Positions 10,965-20,110 of a stretch of 64,000 bases of DNA are shown here, one piece after another. The stretch's first letter is position 1. Each line of letters starts with the position of its first letter. The position numbers and the translations under genes were made by a program. Origin of the DNA: Zeimonas sp032027205. Its GTDB lineage: Bacteria; Pseudomonadota; Gammaproteobacteria; Burkholderiales; Burkholderiaceae_E. The stretch spans positions 2,150,112 through 2,214,111 of the forward strand of contig JAVSMN010000001.1 in NCBI GenBank assembly GCA_032027205.1. The letters are read 5' to 3'. The notes under the pieces are model-generated. The model worked only from the letters and a program-made list of their open reading frames with translations. It was not told the DNA's origin and made no database searches.

Positions 10965-12101
10965 TCAGGCCGCCTCGCCCAGCGCCCGCGCGATGAGGAT
11001 GCGCTGGATGTCGCTCGTCCCCTCGTAGATCTGGCAGATGCGCACGTCGCGCCAGATCCGCTCGACCGGAAAGTCGCTGGTGTAGCCGTAGCCGCCGTGG
11101 ATCTGGATCGCGTCCGAGCACACGCGCTCGGCGACGGTCGACGCGAAGAGCTTGGCCATCGCGGCTTCCTTCAGGCACGGCTGCCCGGCGTCCTTCATTT
11201 CGGCCGCGTGATGCACGAGCTGGCGCGACGCCTCGATCTGCGTGGCCATGTCGGCGAGCCGGAACGACACCGCCTGGTGCTCGAAGATCGGAGCGCCGAA
11301 GGATTCGCGTTCGTGCGAATAGCGCAGCGCCGCCTCGAAGGCCGCGCGCGCCATGCCGACCGATTGCGACGCGATCGCGATGCGTCCGCCTTCGAGTCCC
11401 GACAGCGCGATGCGGTAGCCCTGCCCCTCTTCACCGACGCGATTGGCGTCGGGCACGCGGCAGCGCTCGAAGGCGATCTGCGCAGTGTCGGACGCGTGCT
11501 GTCCGACCTTCTCCTCGAGCCGCGCCACCCGGTAGCCGGGCGTGTCGGTGGGAACGACGAAGGCGCTGATACCGCGCTTGCCGGCGCCGCGCTCGGTGAC
11601 CGCGAAGACGATCGCCACGTCGGCCGTCTTGCCCGACGTGATGAACTGCTTGACGCCGTCGATCACCCAGTGATTGCCGTCGCGCACCGCCGTCGTGCGC
11701 AGCGCCGACGCGTCGGAGCCCGCCTGCGGCTCGGTCAGACAGAACGCGCCCAGCTTGCGCCCGGCGGCGAGCGGGCGCAGCCAGCGTTCCTTCTGCGCGT
11801 CGTTGCCCCACGCGAGCAGGATCGAGCAGACGAGCGAGTTGACCGCGACGATCGTCGACGTTGCTCCGTCGCCGGCCGCGATCTCCTCGAGCACGACCGA
11901 CAGCGAACGGTAGTCGAGCCCTGCGCCGCCCCAGCGCTCTGGCACGACGATGCCGTAGCAGCCCAAGGAAGCGAGTCCGGCGAGCGCCTCGGCGGGGAAG
12001 GTCGATTCGCGGTCCCAGCGCGCAGCGTTCGGGGCGATCTCGCCGCGCACGAACTCGCGCACGGCGTCGCGGATCATTGTCTGGTCTTCGTTCAGCAGCA
12101 T
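10965..12101 (-). CDS. Acyl-CoA dehydrogenase (short/branched-chain type)
   Basis: This 378-residue flavoenzyme introduces the alpha,beta double bond in an acyl-CoA. It shows the family signatures CLTEPQAGSDASAL and QIHGGYGYTSDFPVERIWRD. The catalytic glutamate is at the usual place near the C-terminus (IYEGTSDIQR, E360), unlike the isovaleryl-CoA dehydrogenase further upstream in the operon. Length and start MLLNEDQTMIRDAVREF are normal. As last gene of the operon read from 17186, with 84 bases after the SDR gene, it probably acts on short straight- or branched-chain acyl-CoAs. The exact chain length cannot be read from the sequence. It converges with the AsmA-like gene 19 bases away. Confidence 0.92.
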   Translation of the reverse strand: MLLNEDQTMIRDAVREFVRGEIAPNAARWDRESTFPAEALAGLASLGCYGIVVPERWGGAGLDYRSLSVVLEEIAAGDGATSTIVAVNSLVCSILLAWGNDAQKERWLRPLAAGRKLGAFCLTEPQAGSDASALRTTAVRDGNHWVIDGVKQFITSGKTADVAIVFAVTERGAGKRGISAFVVPTDTPGYRVARLEEKVGQHASDTAQIAFERCRVPDANRVGEEGQGYRIALSGLEGGRIAIASQSVGMARAAFEAALRYSHERESFGAPIFEHQAVSFRLADMATQIEASRQLVHHAAEMKDAGQPCLKEAAMAKLFASTVAERVCSDAIQIHGGYGYTSDFPVERIWRDVRICQIYEGTSDIQRILIARALGEAA

Positions 12102-12185
12102 TGGCTCGTTCTTCCGTTGCGCTCATCGAGTGAAATCAGCGCCGGCGGGTCTTTGCGGACATTTCGCCGATGCGCTCGCCGGTGG

Positions 12186-12872
<687 letters not shown>

Positions 12873-12935
12873 CGGCGTGGGTCCCGCGCCGCCGGCCGCG
12901 AACGCGCCGAGGCCGGCAGACAGGCGCAGCTCACC

Positions 12936-14132
12936 TCAGACCATTTCGACCGCGAGCGCCGTCGCTTCGCCGCCGCCGATGCACAGCGATGCGATGCCGC
13001 GCTTGCCGCCCGTCTTGCGCAGCGCCCCGAGCAGCGTGACGACCAGCCGTGCTCCCGACGCTCCGATCGGATGGCCGAGCGCGACCGCACCGCCGTGCAT
13101 GTTGACCTTCTCGTGCGGCAGCCCGTGCTCCTTCATCGCGGCCATCGTCACGACGGCGAAGGCCTCGTTGATTTCGTACAGGTCCACGGTCTTCGTGTTC
13201 CAGCCGGTCTTCTCGTACAGCCGCGCAATCGCGCCGACCGGAGCAGTGGTGAACCACTGCGGCTCCTGCGAGTGCGTCGCGTGCGCGACGATGCGCGCGA
13301 TCGGCGTGGCGCCCAGGCGCTTCGCGGTGGATTCGCGCATCAGCACGAGCGCCGCGGCGCCGTCGGAGATCGACGACGAGGTGGCGGCGGTGACGGTGCC
13401 TTCCTTGCGGAACGCGGGCTTCAGCGACGGGATCTTCTCGGGATTCGCCTTGAAGGGCATTTCGTCCTTCTCGATCTTCGTCTCGCCCTTGCGACCGGCG
13501 ACGGTGACCGGGGCCATCTCCCAGGCAAAGCTGCCGTCGGTGTTGGCGGCCACCGCGCGGCGCGTCGACTCGATCGCGAATTCGTCCTGCTCGGCGCGCG
13601 TGAAGCTGTATTTCGAGACGCAGTCTTCGGCGAACTGGCCCATCGACTTGCCGCCGCCCACCGGCGTCTTGTCGTAGGCGTCTTCCAGGCCGTCTAGCGC
13701 CATGTGGTCGAACACCGTGCCGTGGCCGTAGCGGTAGCCGCCGCGGCCCTTGAGCAGCAGGTACGGCGCGTTGCTCATGCTCTCCATGCCGCCGCCCAGG
13801 ACCACGTCCTGGCTGCCGGCGACGAGGATGTCGTGGCCCAGCATCAGCGCCTTCATGCCCGATCCGCAGACCTTGTTGATCGTCGTGGCGCCGGTGGACA
13901 CCGGCAGTCCGGCGCCGATCGTCGCCTGGCGCGCCGGCGCCTGGCCCTGGCCGGCGGGCAGTACGCAGCCCATCAGCACTTCCTGCACTTGTTCGGGTTT
14001 CAGCCCCGAGCGCTCGACGGCGGCGCGGATCGCGATCGATCCGAGCTGGTGTCCGGCGAGGCTGGAAAGTTCGCCCATCATGGCGCCGATCGGCGTGCGG
14101 GCGGCTGAAACGATGACGACGGGGTCGCTCAT
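12936..14132 (-). CDS. Acetyl-CoA acetyltransferase (thiolase)
   Basis: This 398-residue thiolase condenses or cleaves acetoacetyl-CoA. It has the nucleophile cysteine C89 in NKVCGSGMKAL, the GHPIGASGARLVVTLL histidine loop, and CIGGGEATAL with the second catalytic cysteine. The start MSDPVVIVSAARTPIG follows an AAGGAG 8 bases upstream; a longer frame begins before it without support. In context it would split the acetoacetyl-CoA formed from acetoacetate, the end product of leucine degradation. It could also serve general beta-oxidation or polyhydroxybutyrate synthesis. It follows aceK by 64 bases. Confidence 0.93.
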   Translation of the reverse strand: MSDPVVIVSAARTPIGAMMGELSSLAGHQLGSIAIRAAVERSGLKPEQVQEVLMGCVLPAGQGQAPARQATIGAGLPVSTGATTINKVCGSGMKALMLGHDILVAGSQDVVLGGGMESMSNAPYLLLKGRGGYRYGHGTVFDHMALDGLEDAYDKTPVGGGKSMGQFAEDCVSKYSFTRAEQDEFAIESTRRAVAANTDGSFAWEMAPVTVAGRKGETKIEKDEMPFKANPEKIPSLKPAFRKEGTVTAATSSSISDGAAALVLMRESTAKRLGATPIARIVAHATHSQEPQWFTTAPVGAIARLYEKTGWNTKTVDLYEINEAFAVVTMAAMKEHGLPHEKVNMHGGAVALGHPIGASGARLVVTLLGALRKTGGKRGIASLCIGGGEATALAVEMV

Positions 14133-14196
14133 TGCGGAATCTCCTTCGAAAACGGAAGGGCGCACCCGCCGCGGGCTGCCCGATATGCAATGGTAC

Positions 14197-16002
14197 TCAG
14201 GCGCCGATCGGCGCGCTTTGCGCGAGCGCAGCAGCGGGCGCGGTGGGCGCCGGCGCGGTCCCAGGCGTCACCCGGTGGCGCAGCCGCAGGGAATCGGGAT
14301 ACGGGAAGACGTCGTCGAGTTTGCCTTCGCGAATGCGCTGCTGACGGGCCTGCCAGTACTCGGGCTCGAGCAGCTCGGCGTGATGCTTCAGGAACGCCCG
14401 TCGGATGCGTGGGTCGCCGAGCAGGAAGGTGCCGAACTCCTCGGGAAACACGTCGTGCGGGCCGATCGAGTACCACGGCTCGGCCGACATCTCGTCCTCG
14501 GGGGTACGCGGCGCCGGAATGCGCCGGAAGTTGCAGTCGGTGAGGTAGGCGACCTCGTCGTAGTCGTAGAAGACGACGCGTCCGTGCCGTGTGACGCCGA
14601 AGTTCTTGTACAGCATGTCGCCGGGGAAGATGTTCGCCGCGACCATGTCCTTGATCGCGTCGCCGTACTGGACGACGGCCGCCTCGAGCTGATCGTCGTC
14701 GGCGCTCTCCAGGTACAGGTTCAGCGGCACCATCCGGCGCTCGATGTACAGGTGCCGGATCAGCACCGAATCGCCTTCCTCCTCGAGCAGCGATGGGATG
14801 TACTTGCGCAGTTCGGCGAGCAGCTGCGGATCGATGCGGTCCTTCGGAAACGGAACGCCCGAGTACTCCCAGGTGTCGGCCATGCGCCCGACGCGATCGT
14901 GCGACTTCACCAGCTGGTACTGCGAGCGGATGAACTCGGCCGAGACTTCCTTGTAGCGCTTGTCGCGGATCACCTTGAACACGTACGGGAACGACGGCAG
15001 CGTGAAGACGAGCATCACCAGGCCCTTGATGCCCGGCGCGATCACGAAGTCGTCGTGCGAATGCTTCAGGTGATGCAGCAGGTCGCGGTAGAAGAGCGTC
15101 TTGCCCTGCTTGTGGAAGCCGAGCATCGTGTACAGCTCCGACTCGGGCTTCGTCGGCATCAGCGTCGACAGGAAGTGCACGTAGGCGCTCGGCACCGGCA
15201 TGTCGACCATGAAGTACGCGCGCGCGAAGTTGAACAGCGGCTCGATGCGCTCGCTGCCGAAGAGGATCGCGTCGAGGTAGAGACGCCCCTTCGAGTCGCG
15301 CAGGATCGGCACGGCGAAGGGCAGCAGCTCGCCGTCGTTGACGAAGCGCCCGATCAGGTACGCGCCCTTGTTGCGGAAGAAGAGCGAGCGCAGAACCTGC
15401 AGCTGGCAGTCGCTGGCCGCGACGAAATTCGGCCCGAGCTGCTCGCGCGCGGCCTGCCCGACCAGCGCCAGGTCGCGCTCGATGTCGACGAAGGGGCTCG
15501 CCATTCCCAGGTCGACGATCATGCGCCGCGCTGCGTTGCCCCAGCCCTCGCTCAGCGGATAGTAGACGCGGTAGCTGGTCGGCTCGCTCTCGAGGTAGCC
15601 GGTCGACACCGCCGGGCGCACGAAGATGAAGTCGTTGTGGAAATACGTGCGGTGCAGGATCTTGCAGCACACCGAGTTGAAGAAGGTCTCGGCAAGCTCG
15701 GGCTGGAAGTGTCCGGCGAGCAGCGCGACGTACTCGCGCTTCACGCTCTGCCACAACCGGTCGTCGGTGAGCCGATTGCCGCTCGCGCCCAGGCCGAATT
15801 CGTTGCGGATCTGCTCGACGGCCTCGCGTACGCGCGTGTCGTAGAACTCGATGCGATCGCGCGCGAGCTTGCGAATGCCGTGCCAGTCGCCGCGCTCGAA
15901 GCGCGACTTCGCCTGCTGCGCGATGTAGCGCGACAGCGCGTAGTGGCGATCGAAACCGGCGCGCATCGTCTGCGCGATCGCCACTGCGCGCTCGGCGCTC
16001 AT
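14197..16002 (-). CDS. aceK: Isocitrate dehydrogenase kinase/phosphatase
   Basis: This 601-residue bifunctional enzyme phosphorylates and dephosphorylates isocitrate dehydrogenase and so diverts isocitrate into the glyoxylate bypass. The kinase core shows the ATP-binding stretch APGIKGLVMLVFTLPSFPYV followed by the FKVIRD lysine region, and later YKNFGVTRHGRVVFYDYDE with the catalytic DYD-type residues. The tail beyond about 575 is an Ala/Pro-rich extension. The ATG at 16002 overlaps the stop of the isovaleryl-CoA dehydrogenase gene (ATGA), so the two are translationally coupled. That coupling links growth on leucine or isovalerate, which yields acetyl-CoA, to the glyoxylate bypass. Confidence 0.95.
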   Translation of the reverse strand: MSAERAVAIAQTMRAGFDRHYALSRYIAQQAKSRFERGDWHGIRKLARDRIEFYDTRVREAVEQIRNEFGLGASGNRLTDDRLWQSVKREYVALLAGHFQPELAETFFNSVCCKILHRTYFHNDFIFVRPAVSTGYLESEPTSYRVYYPLSEGWGNAARRMIVDLGMASPFVDIERDLALVGQAAREQLGPNFVAASDCQLQVLRSLFFRNKGAYLIGRFVNDGELLPFAVPILRDSKGRLYLDAILFGSERIEPLFNFARAYFMVDMPVPSAYVHFLSTLMPTKPESELYTMLGFHKQGKTLFYRDLLHHLKHSHDDFVIAPGIKGLVMLVFTLPSFPYVFKVIRDKRYKEVSAEFIRSQYQLVKSHDRVGRMADTWEYSGVPFPKDRIDPQLLAELRKYIPSLLEEEGDSVLIRHLYIERRMVPLNLYLESADDDQLEAAVVQYGDAIKDMVAANIFPGDMLYKNFGVTRHGRVVFYDYDEVAYLTDCNFRRIPAPRTPEDEMSAEPWYSIGPHDVFPEEFGTFLLGDPRIRRAFLKHHAELLEPEYWQARQQRIREGKLDDVFPYPDSLRLRHRVTPGTAPAPTAPAAALAQSAPIGA

Positions 16003-17186
16003 GCCGTCTCGCCGAACAGCTCGCGGCCGATCAGCATCCGGCGGATCTCCGACGTGCCCGCGCCGATTTCGTAGAGCTTCGCGTCGCGCCACAGGCGGCC
16101 GGTGGCGTATTCGTTCACGTAGCCGTTGCCGCCCAGGCACTGGATCGCCTCGCCCGCCATCCACGTTGCCTTCTCGGCGGAGAACAGGATCGCGCCGGCG
16201 GCGTCCTTGCGCAGGCTGCGCACGTCCACCTTGCCTGCGCGCGAGCGATCGCACTGGCGGCCGACTTCGTAGACGTAGGCGCGCGTGGCCATCATCGTCG
16301 TGTACATGTCGGCGAGCTTGCCCTGCATCAGCTGGAACTCGCCGATCGGCTGGCCAAACTGCTTGCGCTCGTGCACGTAGGGAACGACGACGTCCATGCA
16401 TGCGCTCATGATGCCCAGCGGCCCGCCCGAGAGCACCGCGCGCTCGAAGTCCAGGCCGCTCATCAGAACGTTCACGCCGCGTCCCAGGCCGCCGAGCACG
16501 TTCTCGGCCGGAACTTCGCAGTTATCGAAGACGAGCTCGCCGGTGTGGCTGCCGCGCATGCCGAGCTTGTCGAGCTTCTGCGCGACCGAAAAGCCCGGGA
16601 AGCCCTTCTCGACGAGGAACGCGGTCATGCCGCGCGGGCCAGCCTCGACGTCGTTCTTCGCGTAGACGACGAGCACGTCGGCGTCGGGCCCGTTGGTGAT
16701 CCACATCTTGGTGCCGTTGAGCACCCAGCGGTCGCCGCGGAACTCGGCGCGCAGCTTCATCGAGACGACGTCGGAGCCGGCGTTCGGCTCGGACATCGCC
16801 AGCGCGCCCACGTATTCGCCGGAGACGAGCTTCGGCAGGTACTTGCGCTTCTGTTCCTCGGAGCCGTTGCGGTGGATCTGGTTCACGCACAGGTTCGAGT
16901 GCGCGCCGTACGACAGGCCGACCGAGGCCGAGCCGCGCGAGATCTCCTCCATCGCGACGATGTGCGCGAGGTAACCGAGGTCGGCGCCGCCGTATTCCTC
17001 GGACACCGTCATGCCGAGCACGCCGAGGTCGCCCATCTTGCGCCACAGGTCCATCGGGAACTGGTCGGTTCGGTCGATCTCGTACGCGCGCGGCGCGATC
17101 TCCTTCGCGGTGAATTGCTGCAGCGAGTCGCGCAGCATGGCGATGTCTTCGCCGAGGTCGAACTGGAGGCCGGGAATCGTCGCCAT
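15999..17186 (-). CDS. liuA: Isovaleryl-CoA dehydrogenase
   Basis: This 395-residue flavoenzyme oxidises isovaleryl-CoA to 3-methylcrotonyl-CoA, the substrate of the MccAB carboxylase encoded nearby. Signatures are AMSEPNAGSDVVSM and CLGGNGYVNEYATGRLWRD. The usual catalytic Glu near the C-terminus is replaced by Gly (EIGAGTSEIRR), while a glutamate is present in GLDFERAVL (E248). Known isovaleryl-CoA dehydrogenases carry their catalytic base at this second position, so the specific assignment is strong. It heads the minus-strand operon that continues with aceK, thiolase, SDR and another acyl-CoA dehydrogenase. Confidence 0.95.
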   Translation of the reverse strand: MATIPGLQFDLGEDIAMLRDSLQQFTAKEIAPRAYEIDRTDQFPMDLWRKMGDLGVLGMTVSEEYGGADLGYLAHIVAMEEISRGSASVGLSYGAHSNLCVNQIHRNGSEEQKRKYLPKLVSGEYVGALAMSEPNAGSDVVSMKLRAEFRGDRWVLNGTKMWITNGPDADVLVVYAKNDVEAGPRGMTAFLVEKGFPGFSVAQKLDKLGMRGSHTGELVFDNCEVPAENVLGGLGRGVNVLMSGLDFERAVLSGGPLGIMSACMDVVVPYVHERKQFGQPIGEFQLMQGKLADMYTTMMATRAYVYEVGRQCDRSRAGKVDVRSLRKDAAGAILFSAEKATWMAGEAIQCLGGNGYVNEYATGRLWRDAKLYEIGAGTSEIRRMLIGRELFGETA

Positions 17187-17339
17187 CGTGGGTCTCTTTG
17201 TCGCGTCGAATCGGGGGGCGGGCGGCTGGCCGCGCCCGGGGTTCTGTGCTGCGATTGTCGCTCAGTCGAACCGAGACAGGTCCGCATGCGTCTGATCGCG
17301 GTCAAGCCGCTCGCGGCTGCAGCGTTGCAGGATTGTTCG

Positions 17340-18629
17340 ATGAAGCGCCTCGTGACCATGCATTCCCGGCCGATTTCACCGACTCGCGCACCCGTGTCGC
17401 TGCGCGCGTTGATGCTCGTGCTCGCGGCAAGCGTTGCCGCCTGCGGAGGAGGCGGAGGTGGCGACGAAGAGCCGGACCTCGCGCCCTTCTGGTCCTCGAA
17501 CGGCATCGTGATCCACGACCTGAACGCCGACGGCCGCGACGACATGGCGGTGGCCTCCAGCTACGTCGCCGGACCGCCGCCGCATCCGGGTTACGTGTTC
17601 GTCCACCTTCGTCAGGCGGATGGTCGATTCGCAGCGCCGGTGCAGTATCCGGTGGGGCCTGACCCCTGGGGGCTGGCGGTCGGCGACCTCGACGGCGACG
17701 GCCGGCCGGACCTCGTCGCCGCAACGCCGAGCAGCAAGGCGCCGAGCATCAACGAAACTTCGGATAGCGGTGGCGTTTCGATCCTGCTGCAGGACCCGGC
17801 AGTGCCCGGGGCCTTCGGCGCCTCACGCTGGGTGAGCACCGGCGGCGCGGCTGAAATGGCCGCGATCGGCGAGCTTGCGGGCGACGAGCGTCCGGATCTG
17901 GTGGTGGCCGACGCCGTTGTGGCGAACCGCAGAGCACTTCTGCTCGAGGGAGATCCGGCGTCGCCGTCGGGGCTCAAGGTAGCCGTACCGTTGTCGACGG
18001 CGCCCGGCAGCGGATCGAGCGACGTCGCCCTGGCCGATGTCGATGGCGACGGTCGCCTGGACATCGTCCTCGCTGCCGGAAACGGAGTCGCTGTCCTCTA
18101 TCGGGATCCGGTCGGCGGCGGCTTCGGCCCGGCGCGCGTCCTGCCGGCCGGTCGATCCGTGCAAGGTATCGCAGTGTCCGATCTCGATGGCGACGGACGT
18201 ACCGACATCGTTGCGGTCGACGCCGGAAACGCGCCGGCCGGTGGCACCGGCGGATCGACGGTGACGGTGTTCCTGCAGCAATCCGACGCAGGCTTCGCCG
18301 CTTCCGCGACGGCAGTCGCCGACGGTGCCCGGCGGGTGGTCGTCTCCGACCTGAACGGTGACGGTCGCAGCGATATCGCCGTGCTGTCGATCGTCTACCA
18401 GTCCCAGACGAGGCCGTCGCAGGTGACGGTTCTCCTGCAGTCGGCCACGCAGGCAGGGCGCTTCGGTCCTGCGACAGCCTATGCGGGAACGTTTTCGAGC
18501 AGCTTCCTGGCGGCGGGAGATGTCGATGGCGACGGTCTGACGGACATGGTCCTCGCCGAGGGGCCCAGCGTGCTGCTGCAGCGCGCGGCCGCCCCGGGAA
18601 CCTTCGAGCCGGTGAGGCCTTTGCGCTAG
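17340..18629 (+). CDS. FG-GAP/VCBS-repeat lipoprotein
   Basis: This predicted outer or periplasmic lipoprotein is about 429 residues long. A signal segment (LRALMLVLAASVAAC, lipid-anchored Cys at about 35) is followed by a Gly run and then at least six calcium-loop repeats of the form D-x-D/N-x-D-G-x-x-D. Examples are DLNADGRDDMAVAS, DLDGDGRPDLVAA, DVDGDGRLDIVLA, DLDGDGRTDIVAV, DLNGDGRSDIAVL and DVDGDGLTDMVLA. These repeats form one beta-propeller, as in integrin-like FG-GAP proteins. Function is unknown; such proteins bind ligands or surfaces. In-frame ATGs at 17286 and 17358 are alternative starts. It diverges from liuA. Confidence 0.75.
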   Translation: MKRLVTMHSRPISPTRAPVSLRALMLVLAASVAACGGGGGGDEEPDLAPFWSSNGIVIHDLNADGRDDMAVASSYVAGPPPHPGYVFVHLRQADGRFAAPVQYPVGPDPWGLAVGDLDGDGRPDLVAATPSSKAPSINETSDSGGVSILLQDPAVPGAFGASRWVSTGGAAEMAAIGELAGDERPDLVVADAVVANRRALLLEGDPASPSGLKVAVPLSTAPGSGSSDVALADVDGDGRLDIVLAAGNGVAVLYRDPVGGGFGPARVLPAGRSVQGIAVSDLDGDGRTDIVAVDAGNAPAGGTGGSTVTVFLQQSDAGFAASATAVADGARRVVVSDLNGDGRSDIAVLSIVYQSQTRPSQVTVLLQSATQAGRFGPATAYAGTFSSSFLAAGDVDGDGLTDMVLAEGPSVLLQRAAAPGTFEPVRPLR

Positions 18630-18654
18630 GGCGTCGGCGCCCGCTCGCGCCCGC

Positions 18655-19101
18655 TCAGTCGACGACGCCGTCGCGACCGCGGATCGTCATCACGGTGGCG
18701 CTCATCGTCGACACCAGCTTTTCCTGCCCATCGGGCGCGACGGCGATCGCATCGCCTTCGGCGACGATGATCGTGCGCCCCGCCTTGCGCACGCGCCCGA
18801 CCAGCCGGAAGCGCTCGCCGGCGGCGGGCGCCAGGCAGTTCAGCTTGTACTCGATCGTCAGCACGCCGGTGTCGGCCGGCATCGTGCTCAAGGCCGCGTA
18901 GCCGCAGGCCGAATCGAGCGCCGCGCCGACGATGCCGGCATGCACGAAGCCGTGCTGCTGGGCGATCTCGGGGCGGAAGGGAAGGACGATCTCGACCTCG
19001 CCTGCCTCGACGCGGACGAGATCGGCGCCGATCAGGCGCATGGCGGGCTGGCGCGCGAAGCTCTCGCGCACGCGCTGCGCGAAATCGGGGACTGTGGGCA
19101 T
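18655..19101 (-). CDS. PaaI-like hotdog-fold thioesterase
   Basis: This 148-residue hotdog protein is expected to hydrolyse acyl- or aryl-CoA thioesters. The helix motif HGFVHAGIVGAALDSACGYAA carries the conserved HG and the acidic residue of the PaaI/4-hydroxybenzoyl-CoA-thioesterase group. It is followed by a typical five-stranded pattern (IEYKLNCLAPA, RTIIVAEGDA). The start MPTVPDFAQ was chosen as an internal ATG, since the longer frame runs into the terminator-side sequence. No good ribosome site is visible. The substrate is unknown. It converges with the FG-GAP lipoprotein gene. Confidence 0.85.
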   Translation of the reverse strand: MPTVPDFAQRVRESFARQPAMRLIGADLVRVEAGEVEIVLPFRPEIAQQHGFVHAGIVGAALDSACGYAALSTMPADTGVLTIEYKLNCLAPAAGERFRLVGRVRKAGRTIIVAEGDAIAVAPDGQEKLVSTMSATVMTIRGRDGVVD

Positions 19102-19159
19102 GCAGGAAGTTTCGTTTGGTGCGTGCGAGGCGGTCAACCGGATGGCGATGTGATGGAAA

Positions 19160-19190
19160 CACAAACCCCGGCGCGAGGCCGGGGTTGTCG
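19160..19190 (-). terminator. Rho-independent terminator after the PEP-CTERM gene
   Basis: Perfect 9-bp inverted repeat AACCCCGGC / GCCGGGGTT at 19164-19186 with a 5-base loop. Read on the minus strand the stem is followed by TTTGTGTTTC, a T-rich tract. It lies 24 bases beyond the stop of the PEP-CTERM gene and would separate it from the thioesterase gene on the same strand. Confidence 0.7.
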
Positions 19191-19209
19191 ATCGGAACGC
19201 GGCGGGCGC

Positions 19210-19890
19210 TCAGCGCCCTGTGCGTCTCCGGCCAAGGCCAAGCCCCGCGAGGCCGAGGCCAAGCAATGCGAGCGCACCAGGTTCGGAGACGGAGACGGAG
19301 GTGCCTGCGCATGTTGTCGAGTGGCTGCCGAGTCCACTGAATGTATCCGTGGCGAAGCCGAACGACTCGATTGCGGGAGCGAAGGCGTCCGCCCCGTTGG
19401 AATCGCCCGCACACACGGAACTCAGGCGCTGCAAGGTGTTGTCGGCGGTGCTCGTGAGACCGGTCCCCCATTCGGTGCCTGGATCGACGCCGATCTGCCC
19501 GATCACGTCGAGAACCGTTATTCCCTTGCGCAATACGACGGCGTCGTCACCGTTGAACCAACCGGCAGCGTTGGTCTGGTCCGCCTGCGCGAGGATCGTT
19601 GCGTTGGCGGAGGACTGAGCCAGCACGAACACGTCTGCATTGGTGACGGTTCCGGTCAGGTTGATCGTCAGCCCAGCGGAGGCGCTGCCGTTGAAGAACA
19701 TCTGGACGTGGTAGCCACCCGCCGCAAGGTCGATCGCCGAGCCGGTGCCATTGAAGATCTCGAGCGCCTTGTTGTTCGAACTCCCTTCGATGTACTCAGA
19801 AAAGAACAGCTCGGTGATCGTGGCGGCCTGCGCCGAGATGGACGCCGCCAGCAGCCCCGCAGCCAGACCCCCCAGGATGTTGCATTTCAT
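19210..19890 (-). CDS. PEP-CTERM sorted extracellular protein with a lamin-tail-like domain
   Basis: This 226-residue secreted protein has an N-terminal signal peptide (about residues 1-22, GGLAAGLLAASISAQA) and a beta-sandwich domain beginning LFFSEYIEGSSNNKALEIFN. That segment is characteristic of lamin-tail domains of bacterial surface proteins. The C-terminus is a PEP-CTERM-type sorting signal: SEPGALALLGLGLAGLGLG followed by RRR, that is, motif, hydrophobic helix and basic tail. Such proteins are processed by an exosortase/EpsH system, which should be encoded elsewhere. The start follows GGGGAGG. Two cysteines (VCAG, TTCAG) may form a disulfide. It is probably monocistronic, with its own terminator. 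Confidence 0.85.
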   Translation of the reverse strand: MKCNILGGLAAGLLAASISAQAATITELFFSEYIEGSSNNKALEIFNGTGSAIDLAAGGYHVQMFFNGSASAGLTINLTGTVTNADVFVLAQSSANATILAQADQTNAAGWFNGDDAVVLRKGITVLDVIGQIGVDPGTEWGTGLTSTADNTLQRLSSVCAGDSNGADAFAPAIESFGFATDTFSGLGSHSTTCAGTSVSVSEPGALALLGLGLAGLGLGRRRTGR

Positions 19891-20110
19891 CGTCGATCCT
19901 CCCCTCGTTTTTTGATATCCGAGACCTGCTCGAGCTTTCTGCGCGAGATTCGGGCCAATGCCTTCGGGGCCAGGTGTATCAACGACTTGCGCGCGCGTCG
20001 CCGCGTGCACGAGGCATCGTGTAAAGAGGGCCGACGGTCCCGCTCGAAAGCGCCGGGAGCGCTTGTCGGCCGTCTCGAGCCTTCGGGGGACGCTCCCAGG
20101 CGGGGCGGCG

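Noticed and set aside
20048..20064. Inverted repeat AAGCGC / GCGCTT downstream of the SMUG1-like gene
   Set aside because: Its short 6-bp stem without a T-tract is not distinguishable from chance in this GC-rich DNA.
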